Position numbers and translations under genes: made by a program. This document shows positions 25,901 to 34,649 of a stretch of DNA of 64,000 nt, piece by piece (the first letter of the stretch is position 1; each line of letters starts with the position of its first letter). Under the pieces are notes generated by a model. It searched no databases. It saw only the letters and a list, made by a program, of their open reading frames with translations, and had not been told where the DNA came from. This stretch comes from Chlamydomonas reinhardtii (lineage: Eukaryota; Chlorophyta; Chlorophyceae; Chlamydomonadales; Chlamydomonadaceae): the NCBI RefSeq assembly GCF_000002595.2, contig NC_057019.1:5006880-5070879 (forward strand), read 5' to 3'.

Positions 25901-28403
25901 TATAGGAGCTGCATGAGGAGTGCTGATGCGCAGGGTGCGGTGATGCCACGGGGGCCTGGGTGCGGCGGGATACGTTGTGGTGGGAGTGAGCTGGCGGCAG
26001 GTAGGTAGTTTGTGTCTTGGATGCGACCTTGTGGCACATTCATCACAACGCTGAAGTCACCCGCACCTGCTCCAGAGACCGGAAGACGCGGTCTGTGCCC
26101 ACCGCCTGCTGCGCTGCCGCTGCCGCGGCGGCCGCCGACTGCGCACCCGGGCCGGTGCTGGGCCCAGCACCGCGCACCAGCATCTTACGCAGCTTGGCGT
26201 GAATGTCGTCAATGGCGTCCTGCACGGGCAGAGTGCCACGGGCAGGCCGCGTCCTAGATGTGTTTCAGCCGCCACTTGGGTTCTGTTGCCAGGCAGCGGG
26301 TCAATCTGCAAACTGCAGTTAGCATAACCAGCGCCCTCATGGCCGTGGAGGGGCCTTTTAACACGTCTGCTCACCTTGCAATTGATGAATCGGTCAAAAT
26401 TGTTGCGGATCAGCAGTTTCAGCTGTCCCGTCCGCTCCGACAGCTCCCGGCTAAGCGACCGCAGCCCCTTTTCCAATTGGCTCCGGCTGCTGTCCTGCAG
26501 GTCGCAAATTCACACGGGGAAGCCGCCAAAGCTCTGAGCAATAAAGCAAGTCGTGCAACCAGCCGCAGTCCAAAGGCGCAGTTTCCCTAACAGTTGATGA
26601 ATGCGCACACCATCCCGCCCGCAAGAGCTCGCCAGCCCCAGCCCCAGCCCCAGCCCCAGCCCCAGCCCCGGCCCCAGCCCAATCCAGTGCCTGTACCCCG
26701 GCTCCCGCCCGCTCACCCCGTGGAACGCCGCTAGGTAGGCCTCCGGCTCGAAGCCCTCCTGGTTCGGCAACACCTGGTGCGGTGAAGGAGAGAGCTCGTT
26801 TGGCCTTTGCTCCCGGCTCCCACATTCGGCCGTGCCCGTGTGTGGCAACCAAACACGGTCCTGCCTCACCTCGCGGGCATGGCAAGAGCACGCCCGGCCC
26901 CAAAATGATTCCCAGCACCCTCACAAGTTACTCCTTTCCCGGCGCTCTTAACCAGCGCACAACAGCTATCCCCGCCCACTCCAGCCCCCAGCGCCCATAC
27001 CTTGCGCGCCTCGTCGTCCAGCGCACGAGCTGCCCCGCCGCTGCCGCCTGCCGCGTCGGCGCCGCCCGCCGCGCTGCCCGCCGCCTTGCTGGGTCCCAGC
27101 CTTGCCGTCCGGAACGTGCGCATCGTCTGTGACGCAGCATCCGACGAGGGCACACCTCAATCCCTTCACCCTTCTCATGCCTTCACGACTTGTCTACTGG
27201 TATTTGGAGGAGGAGGGGGCCGCCGAGCACGGTACGCTAGTGCCCAGGCTGGCTGGTCGCCGAGTGAGCCAGCCGGCCCCCATGGCCGTGTAATGCTATG
27301 CGCTCCTCGGGCATCCACCAGTCTGACCCAACCCATCACCAGCACCCACCGCCTTGAGGCCCTTCTCGCCACTGGCTGGCTGCACCTGCCGCGCCATCTT
27401 CGAGCGCTTGCCCTGCACGTGTGTAAGCAGGTTGACAACATACACAGTTGCTTACCATACTGCACACGCCTGACAGCCTTTACTCCGTGAGCCCCGCCAG
27501 CTTAACACGCAGCATCCAATCAACGTCAATCCCCCAAACCGGCTCCTCTTGCCTGGCCCTATATGCAAGCCCTGGCCCAGGCCCGGGCCCAGGCCCAGGC
27601 CCAGGCCCTACACCTTACCATCCCTGCACCCCTACGCCCCAGCTGCCCCGGCACCTCCACCCCAGCCGCCTCCACGCCCCAGCCGCCTCCCGCACCATGG
27701 TCAGGCTGAAGGGGTCGATCACGCCGCGGCCCAGCGGGTCCGGCACGAGCGTGTCACCCTCGCCCGGCACCGAGTGGAAGATCTGCGCCATCACCTCATC
27801 CGCCTGACTGGCGGCGCGGGTGGTGGTGCTGCGGACCAGGCTCTCAGCCACAAACTTGAGCTCCCCCGTGTCCACCTCCTCCCATGTCACCGGCCCATCG
27901 CCCGGGTCGCGCTTGCGGAAGTAGGACCAGCCCAGCGGCTTGGTCTCATCCTTCACCGCGCCGTCGTCGTTCGGCATGTTGCCGCCGTCGTCCCCGTCGT
28001 CGCCGTCATCATACACCCCGTCCTCCTCGGCTTCGTCGTAGGACGCGGCTGCAGCTGCTCGTAGCCGCGCCTTCCAGTCCGGGACGTCGTCGTCCTCGTC
28101 CCTGCCCCTCCTGCCGCCCTCATCCTCGTCTGGCAGCTGGAAAGCTACGCGCCCCTTACCCTTGCTCTTCTTCTGCTTCTTGCCACCGCCCCCGGCGGCC
28201 TCTCCGTCCGGCTCTTCCACCCGGGCTGCTGCTGCTGCCGCCCGCGCGCGGGCGCTACCGCCAGCTGCTGCTGCGGGCTGCGCTGGCACCGCAGCCGTCG
28301 GCCTGCGCGCTGGGGGGGCCCTTGCGGGCTTTGCAGCAGGTGCCGCCTCGTCACCGCTGAGCGTGATAGCGGAAACATCGCTGTCGTTCCCGTCGCTGGG
28401 CAT
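19984..28403 (-). CDS. Exocyst complex subunit SEC5 (EXOC2)
   Basis: SEC5 is part of the octameric exocyst that tethers secretory vesicles at the plasma membrane. Nineteen exons fit in phase: 28403-27696, 27412-27350, 27126-27001, 26773-26717, 26494-26375, 26219-26067, 25795-25637, 25465-25373, 25196-24903, 24756-24673, 24535-23646, 23455-23392, 23230-23067, 22869-22812, 22637-22527, 22328-21860, 21713-21330, 21020-20788, 20580-19984 (1,608 residues). Plant SEC5 is nearer 1,100, so the extra length is Ala/Gly/Ser inserts, mainly in exons 9, 11, 16 and 19. Conserved SEC5 blocks in order are DPLGRGVIDPFSLTM, EGFEPEAYLAAFHG, LIRNNFDRFINCKDAIDDI, KADRIRAVAGLLQRFDALF and VVREYKRANML. The rest is helical and weakly conserved, as usual for exocyst C-termini. 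The stop TAA lies inside a TGTAA. It shares a 377-base promoter gap with dehydrogenase copy A. Confidence 0.88.
26633..26680. repeat. (CCCCAG)n tandem repeat in a SEC5 intron
   Basis: Six to seven CCCCAG units lie in the intron after exon 4 of SEC5. A related GGCCCA run occurs near 27575-27610 in the first intron. Confidence 0.85.
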
Positions 28404-28780
28404 TTTGCTGTCCGCTAGACTGCTTGCCTGGGCCTGCGCGGCCCGCGGCCGCGCATCACATTACTTTGCACAGGTATATGGTGCGAATATCATACAGCCG
28501 ACTGGTTGTGACAACAACAAGACGGAAAGAAAGCGTCAGCTTGTTTGCAAGAAATGCTGCAGGTGCACTTGTATTAAGTATGACGGTGTGTGTATATAAC
28601 AATCAAACCATCTTCCAGCAGCTTGATAAGCAGCTAGGGGCGAGCTTCCATCCCAAGCTTCCAATGGTTGACTTTCATAAGCGCTGGAGTGTTGCCGCTT
28701 TCAATCAAATACTCTGTTTATAAAACCTATTATAAGTATAACTCAACACGGAACCTGGCACGCAGCGCATCGTCCAGAAC
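28404..28780. promoter_or_regulatory. Bidirectional promoter, SEC5 / dehydrogenase copy A
   Basis: A 377-base gap between divergent starts. Its right part is AT-rich (ATAAAACCTATTATAAG near 28719) shortly before the copy A start, a possible core promoter element. Confidence 0.5.
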
Positions 28781-30237
28781 ATGGCCACCAAAATCGCGCT
28801 TCTGGGAACAGGGCTTATGGGTGCCAAGGTCTGCAAGCGGTTGATGTCTCTAGGTAGCTGGAGTGTAAGGTGCTGGAATAGGACGGCAGAGAAAAGCGAG
28901 CGGCTCGCGGAGTTCGGAGCTGAGCCCTGTGCCACACCCGCCGAGGCAGTGCAGGGGACACAAGTCATTGTGCTCTTCCTGGCTGGTACGATCCTGACTT
29001 TGCCTGCATGACCGCGTGATCTTGCCAAATGCCCTACCTGGATGCGTCTGACCCTGCCTCCGCAATCCTGCCTGCGTGGCCCCATACATGTGTAGACGCC
29101 GCGGCGATCCGCTCCGTCCTTATGGAAGACCCGTCCGTGCGCCCCCAGCTCAAGGACAAAGTGGTCCTCCAAATGGGCACGATCGGTAGGTAAGGAAGAT
29201 TTCTATGACACGCCTTGCAACCTGTGCAAACCTCCCTTACCCTTGCGTGCGGGCCGCGCCCACATCTCTGGTACCGTGAATCCCGGCAGGTCCCAAGGAA
29301 TCGGCAGCCCTGGCACTTGACATCCTAGCTGCGGGCGGCTCTTACGTGGAGGCCCCGGTGCTGGGCAGCCAGCCTGAGGCGGAGAAGGGCACCCTGCTGG
29401 TGATGGTGGGTGCGGAGGCCGACCCCCGGGAGCCCGGCAGCCCGCACCACAGCACCGTGTGGCCGCTGCTGCGCGCGCTGGGCCAGGAGTCCAACATCCA
29501 CTTCATCGGGCCGGTGGGCACGGGCGCGGCGGTCAAGCTGGCGCTCAACCAGCTCATTGCATCGCTCACGGTGAGAGGAAGGGTAGGAGGGGGGAAGATA
29601 AGGAGGAGCCGAACAGTTGGGCGCTTGGAGGTTTGGGGATTATGGCCAGGCTGAAACGGGGTTGCTGTTTGTGTCGATGCCCCGGTTGCCCGACTCCTGC
29701 CTCTGCGCCCCCTGACGCCTTGCCCCACCTACCCTTGCAGGTTGGCTTCTCCACCAGCCTGGGCCTGGTGCAGCGCAGTGGCGCTGACGTGGACAAGTTC
29801 ATGAGCATCCTGCGCGCCTCCGCACTGTACGCACCCACCTACGACAAGAAGCTGCAAAAGATGCTGGACCGGGACTACGGCGCCGCAAACTTCCCCACAA
29901 AGGTGTGTGGGCAACGAGACGCGCAGAGGCATGCAACCTGTCAGGCTCTTATGTCCAAGCATTGTAAACTTAGCCAGCGACATCAACTGCGGGTGAGCTC
30001 AAACGCGCCCGCACCTTGGTCCCCTCGTCTCCCCACCCGCAGCACCTTTTGAAGGACGTGCGTCTGTTTGAGACGGAGGCTGCGGCTGCGGGTCTGGACA
30101 CGCGCCTGCTGGCGGCGCTGAAGGGCGTGGTGCAGGACACTGTGGACCGCGGCCTGGCCAACACCGACTACTCGGCGGTGTTCGACGCAGTGGCGCACCC
30201 GGGAGAGCAGCAGCAGGCGACCAAGCCGCAGCAGTAA
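28781..30237 (+). CDS. Beta-hydroxyacid dehydrogenase, GLYR-like, copy A (no transit peptide)
   Basis: Five exons fit: 28781-28985, 29096-29185, 29290-29570, 29741-29902, 30043-30237 (310 residues). The family includes 3-hydroxyisobutyrate dehydrogenase and plant glyoxylate/succinic semialdehyde reductases (GLYR), which reduce toxic aldehydes with NADPH. Visible are the Rossmann loop GTGLMG (9-14), a WNRT cofactor segment, the substrate-binding stretch YVEAPVLGSQPEAEKG, and the catalytic Lys region FIGPVGTGAAVKLALNQ (Lys about 181, Asn about 185). HLLKDVRL follows near the C-terminus. The protein starts directly at the Rossmann strand, so a cytosolic place is likely. From exon 3 on, exons and introns are almost identical to copy B at 51.0-52.0 kb in reverse orientation, whereas exons 1-2 differ strongly. 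The exact substrate is inferred only from family. Confidence 0.88.
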
Positions 30238-30250
30238 AGGAGAAGGCTAG
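29290..30250 (+). repeat. Near-identical inverted repeat, left arm
   Basis: From the exon 3 acceptor to just after the stop codon this arm matches the reverse complement of 51034-51988 with few differences, introns included. Beyond about 30250 similarity drops but continues into the 3' UTR to about 30330, for example GGAGGTGCACAAGCAG against GGAGGTGCACGAGCAG. Confidence 0.92.
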
Positions 30251-30985
30251 GTGTGCTGCAGGCTGCAGGAGCTCAGCAGGAGGTGCACAAGCAGGGCGCA
30301 GGGCGCATAACACGAATGGATTGAGCGACACGGGATTGCATTGTGTGTTTGTGGACATGTGTGGAGGGTTGCGTACACAAGGCTGGGGGCTTGGAGGGTT
30401 CGGCGAGGAGCTTGAGTCATGCGCAGGGCTCCGGACAGCCTTAGCCAGTGGGCCCACTAATCCTGCTCATAGCAGTTGCAGGATGGCGTGAAGACTGCTT
30501 CGTCACGCGCGCCCATGCGTGCATGAGAACTGGCTGATGGGCTTGTGTGGTTTGCTGGTCCAACCAGACGGCTAAGGAAGAGGAATATTTCAAAGGGTGG
30601 CCAAAGGATGTGAGTCCTTCGGTGCGGAAACCAAGTTGTTTTACACTTGTCGGTAACTAATACAAACAACCGACACGACGCACAATCACATACCGTGTTT
30701 TGGTGCCTGATTCGGACCACACAACAACCCAAGCACGTAACGCACACAACGTCACAAAAACGCAACGTTCTTGATGCTTGATTCGGGCCACACACGCTGC
30801 GAAAGCGTATAACGCACAACGACACAGATACATTACGGTTTTTACTGCGTGAACAAAGAAGACACAGCAGACGGCGAGCCGTCATAAAGAGCCTGTCACC
30901 GTTGTCCATTTCTGTAGCGGCTCGCTCTCACGCCTCTTTCTTCCTGGTCCGGGCGCAACCCCCAGTGGACGCGTCTGGACCAGCC
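30238..30985. other. Flank between copy A and the Fanzor-like gene
   Basis: The left 100 bases are the diverged 3' UTR of copy A. The rest is lower-GC and has no gene. A two-unit repeat of about 71 bases starts near 30706 and 30777. Confidence 0.55.
30706..30848 (+). repeat. Two-unit imperfect direct repeat upstream of the Fanzor-like gene
   Basis: Two diverged units of about 71 bases contain CTGATTCGGACCACACA (30707) and CTTGATTCGGGCCACACA (30777), each followed by a GTAACGCACA-like block. A third short relative, GTGATTCGGATCACACA, lies on the other side of the gene at 32548. Confidence 0.65.
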
Positions 30986-32283
30986 ATGGCACCGAAGCGG
31001 CGCCGAGACGAAGCTGAGAAGGCGGAGGAGGAGAAAGGTGGGGGAGCGATGACCCGCCAGCGCCCGTCCGCTCATCACAGCCCCTCCGCAGCTGGATGAG
31101 GAGTTGTTCCCTGGGCAGCTGCCGCCGGAGCCGCGTCGCAGGCGCAAGGGCGTCAGGCGCAAGGGTGGCGGGCGCAAGGGGGGCCACCGCCGGAAGCAAT
31201 CGAAGCACTGGCAGCCGCGAGCCAGGACAGCGCGGCGGCGGCGCCAGAAGCGGGGCCGATTCCTTATGAGCATGGGCCACTGGCGGCACATGTCAGGCCT
31301 GGAACGACTCCAGCCAAACCGCCCACAGCTTGCGCCAGCCCTGCAGGCGTACGTCGGCGGCATCCCCACGGCGGCGACCGCGTCGGCGGCCCGGTTTGAA
31401 GCCTCTTCGCCAGTGGGGCGGCAGGGCAGGCGGCGGGGCAGGCGGCGGGGCAGGCGGCGGGGCAGGCGGCGGGGCAGGCGGCGGGGCAGGCGGAGGCGGC
31501 GGGGCCGGCAGAGGCGGGGCCCCGGGGCGCGGTGCACGTGCTGTGGCACTACCACTTCTCCGCCTTCCGCCGAAAGCGCTGGGCTGCGTTCATCCAGCGC
31601 GACCGCGCGCTCCACCGCGTCGCCAAGCAGCTCACGGGCGGCAGGCCCAAGGAGGAGGTGGTGGTGGGGTGGGGTTCGTGGGCCTTCCAGGGAGGGAAGG
31701 GCGGCTCCCCCATCTCCGTCAGGGGCGGGCGCGCGCCGACAGGGCGGCTCATCAAGCTGCTCCGTGAGCGCTACGCCAAGCATGTGTTCATCATCGATGA
31801 ATACAAGACCTCCAAGGTGGGTGGGTTGAGTGGGATTGCAATTGCCGGTGGGTGGGTGGGCCGCTGGGTTTATGCCTGGCTTTAGCGGAAGCCCTAGTGT
31901 GGCCCCCCTCCCTCCCACCCTCCCGACCATGCAGACCTGCTACAACTGCGGGTGTCAGGAGATGGCCATCAAGCGGCTTGGGGGGCTGAAGGAGGGGCAG
32001 CGGCCCTGGTCGGTCAAAGTCTGCAACGACTGCTTGACGACCTGGGTGAGGACCGTGCATGTGCGGGGACGGCTGGGCACTGGGGACGGATTGATTGACA
32101 GGTTGACGGTTGGGACAGCTCATGTGCGCTCTCTTCTTCCTCCCCGTTCCCCATCCCCAGAACCGCGACGTCTCCGCCGCCAACGTGATCCGTGTGCTCC
32201 TCCTGCTGAAGCTGATGGGCTTCGAGCGGCCGACCAAGCTGCAGCGGCCGCCATGGCCGCCGCCGGCGGCGGGGCCAGGCTGA
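30986..32283 (+). CDS. Shortened Fanzor (eukaryotic TnpB-like) RNA-guided nuclease gene, probable remnant
   Basis: Fanzor proteins are eukaryotic relatives of TnpB and Cas12 that cut DNA with a guide RNA. The last three exons are clear. 31532-31816 encodes HVLWHYHFSAFRRKRWAAFI, EVVVGWGSWAF and IIDEYKTSK (RuvC-II Glu). 31935-32045 encodes the zinc ribbon TCYNCG ... VKVCNDCLTTW. 32161-32283 encodes NRDVSAANVIRVLLL (RuvC-III Asp) and the stop. The front is uncertain: a basic, nuclear-signal-like start MAPKRRRDEAEKAEEEK at 30986, then from about 31081 an Arg/Lys-rich part with GRFLMSMGHWRHMSGLERL, which resembles the family segment after RuvC-I. No DPG-type RuvC-I motif and no recognition lobe are seen. 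The product would be near 400 residues, shorter than usual. A GC-rich 12-base repeat sits where the frame changes. It is probably inactive; spliced expression is not excluded. Confidence 0.75.
31416..31500 (+). repeat. 12-base tandem repeat inside the Fanzor-like gene
   Basis: Units of GGCGGGGCAGGC recur about six times, ending in a purine-rich tail. One frame reads Gly-Arg-Arg-Arg, another Ala-Gly-Gln-Ala. The conserved Fanzor frame differs on the two sides of it, so it lies in an intron or has shifted the frame. Confidence 0.85.
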
Positions 32284-32560
32284 GAGCCTGAACGGCGCTA
32301 GCAGGGCGTGGGGCTGAGGGTGCACGTGTTGATTGGCGGCGAGTGACGTGACTAGTTTGTTAGCTGCGGGTTAGCACGGACTGTGCACCCCACCCAACCG
32401 GCCATGTCCGGATTTGCGGGGATGCCAAAGGCCCCCAACATAGAGGCGTGTGCTTAGTAGGCGCCCGCGTCAAGGTGGCTGGGTTGATAACGACCCGGGA
32501 TCAGCCCTTTTCCTGCCTCCCTAAGGCAGCCACCTCCTTGTTACTGCGTGATTCGGATCA
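32284..32560 (+). ncRNA. Candidate Fanzor guide RNA (fRNA/omega-RNA-like) region
   Basis: In TnpB and Fanzor loci the guide RNA comes from the 3' end of the gene and its flank. Here the 3' flank holds compact foldable parts: a 6-bp stem GGGTTG/CGACCC with ATAA loop at 32481-32496, CTGCCT/AGGCAG with a 5-base loop at 32513-32529, and an enclosing 7-bp pairing GGTGGCT (32474-32480) with AGCCACC (32528-32534) that competes with the second hairpin by two bases. It is followed by the candidate element edge at 32548. Transcription is not shown; the assignment is inference from position and pairing. Confidence 0.4.
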
Positions 32561-32590
32561 CACACAGTTTTTACAAGCACATATGATACT

Positions 32591-34649
32591 TCTGATTGCC
32601 TCCCAGTTTGTTTGAATCCCATCTTTCTGTGGACTGCTAAGACGTTTTATGGTGTTTTGGGGCGAAGAGCCCGGCTCCATTCAGGTGCAGGTTTTGAGAT
32701 GACCACACATCCACCTGTAACAACATCATCACCATCAATACATCACTGCCACACGCTGCAGCCGGATTCATCCACGGGTCCACCCTACCATACCTTGTCA
32801 ATATCGCACGCTACCGCCGTACCGCGCAAGCGCCGCCGCTGGCAGGCTAACCAGCGACACATTCGCACAAAATCAGCGAAACCAGCGATCTTAAACCCCC
32901 TTACACGTTCAAACCAGCGAAACCAGCGACACATTCGCACGAAGTACTTAGCTATCGCCGCTGCACCATGCCTCACCACAATGTTCACTAGGTTGGTCAC
33001 AATATTCTTCACGCACTGCTGCTCCACACTGCGTGCGCGTGGCATTCATGCAGGGCACGGCGCAGGCGTCTGCACACCTGCACCGGCACAGCTGCCACGA
33101 CATGCCCACACACTGCACCCCAGGCGATTGCCTGCGCATACACCTGGACTGCCCTTCTTTGTAGCAGCTCATTCGTTAAATAATATGATCAGCCTCGCCC
33201 TCGGGCATTTTGCTATTATATATAAGCTTGATGGGTTTGGATGGGGCGTGAAACTGAGGGTTTTGGCAAGACTAACCCCCGTGAAAAACAAATCAAAGCA
33301 CCCTCCCAGGCGCAAACACCTTGACGACTACAATGGCACATGAGGTAATGTGAAGCGAAGCGAAGAATATGGTGTAACGAAATGAATGGTGTTGGAACCT
33401 CCTCAATAACTACACGCTTGGCAGTATAAGTACCGAAGCAGCAGACCAACCCATCCACACGCACGCAGGCTCGAAGAGACTCTCACATGCACAGTGTAGC
33501 AATATGAAACCGCCGCACGTTTTACTCAGCTCCGTGCTTCTAATGTAACCGCTGCGTGATCACTGCATGCAATCGAGCGTCTACCTGTGCTGCCGTTCAT
33601 CCGACACTTCTACCGCTATTCTTATGCTGTTGCTGCTCTCTCCAAGCATGCATTGCTGCCCCACCGATGCTTCAAACCGCCCACCATCAGCAGTGTACAC
33701 AAGGCTGAGCACGTGCTCAAATGCTAGATGCGACTCCCAGGCGTGGGTGACCCATCGAAACCGCACATGTATGGGCTGGCCAACCTGCGACATGTGCTGC
33801 CCGACCAGCGGGACGACCCATCCATATCAAGTCCATGCCTTGCACCGTGCAACACGCTTGCGTGTCACAGGCGCTCCAGCAGAATGCAGATGACTAGCAA
33901 ATGCACCACTCCGTAGCGCCCTCACACCTCTACAACAATTTGTGTATCCCACCGACAAGGGAACAGGTCCCGCACCTGCGCAAACCTGCTCAAACCCTCA
34001 AACCTTTTAATCAAGTAATCTCCCCTGCTATGCTTTGCGTGCATATGATACATGGATTGACAGGAGCGCACGTCCACATCTTGACGAATGACACTTCAGC
34101 TCACATAAGTCTCGCAATAGGGGTAGGACAACAACCCTGGGTTGGCACGCAACCACTCGAGCCAACAAAAGCCCACACCTACAACGCGACACGAAGATGG
34201 AAGACTGCCCCATTGCGCAAAACGGACCAAAGCCACGCACAGACAGTATCCCGGGGGAAATGCAAACCGTCATGAGGCCTCCTCATGGTGCATGACCACC
34301 ACTATGCTGTGTGACCTGCCGGAAGCTATGAGCGATGCACCATGCAGCAGGAGTGTGTGTGCGTGTATGAGAACTGGCTTATGGATTGTATGGGTGGCTG
34401 GGTGTGAAGCAGAATGCTGAGGACTTAGGGAGAGGCACATGCAAATCTTGAGTTGTAGCCAAACGTCTGCTGCCATTATCACCACCCTGAATGATGCCGC
34501 CCTTGTGAATGAAGATGGACCACCCAATGCAGATGCAGGACATCGGAGCGACAGCCGACACAGGGGCCAGATCCCCACGGCCCCCGTGCACTATACGCCC
34601 ATGCCTCCTGTGCCTCCTTTATTGCGGGATGGGCTCCTGTGGCTCGCCC
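32591..34649. other. Gene-free lower-GC intergenic DNA
   Basis: Two kilobases with short, unrelated open frames only. Near 32851-32945 the block CCAGCGACACATTCGCAC occurs twice with shorter AACCAGCGA pieces between. No protein domain, RNA gene or clear element ends were recognised. Confidence 0.5.

Larger units (their letters stand above)
30706..32590 (+). mobile_element. Candidate element carrying the Fanzor-like gene
   Basis: The Fanzor-like gene is bracketed by related GATTCGG-CCACACA blocks at 30707, 30779 and 32550, all in the same direction. Many Fanzor genes ride in DNA transposons. No transposase, clean terminal inverted repeat or target-site duplication was found, so the limits are tentative and the element family unknown. 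Confidence 0.35.

Noticed and set aside
31330-31767. Gly/Arg-rich frames across the Fanzor-like gene
   Set aside because: They arise from the 12-base repeat; the conserved RuvC and zinc-ribbon residues are in another frame.
32612-33343. Plus-strand open frame of about 240 codons
   Set aside because: No domain, no codon pattern like the neighbours, and it crosses short repeats.
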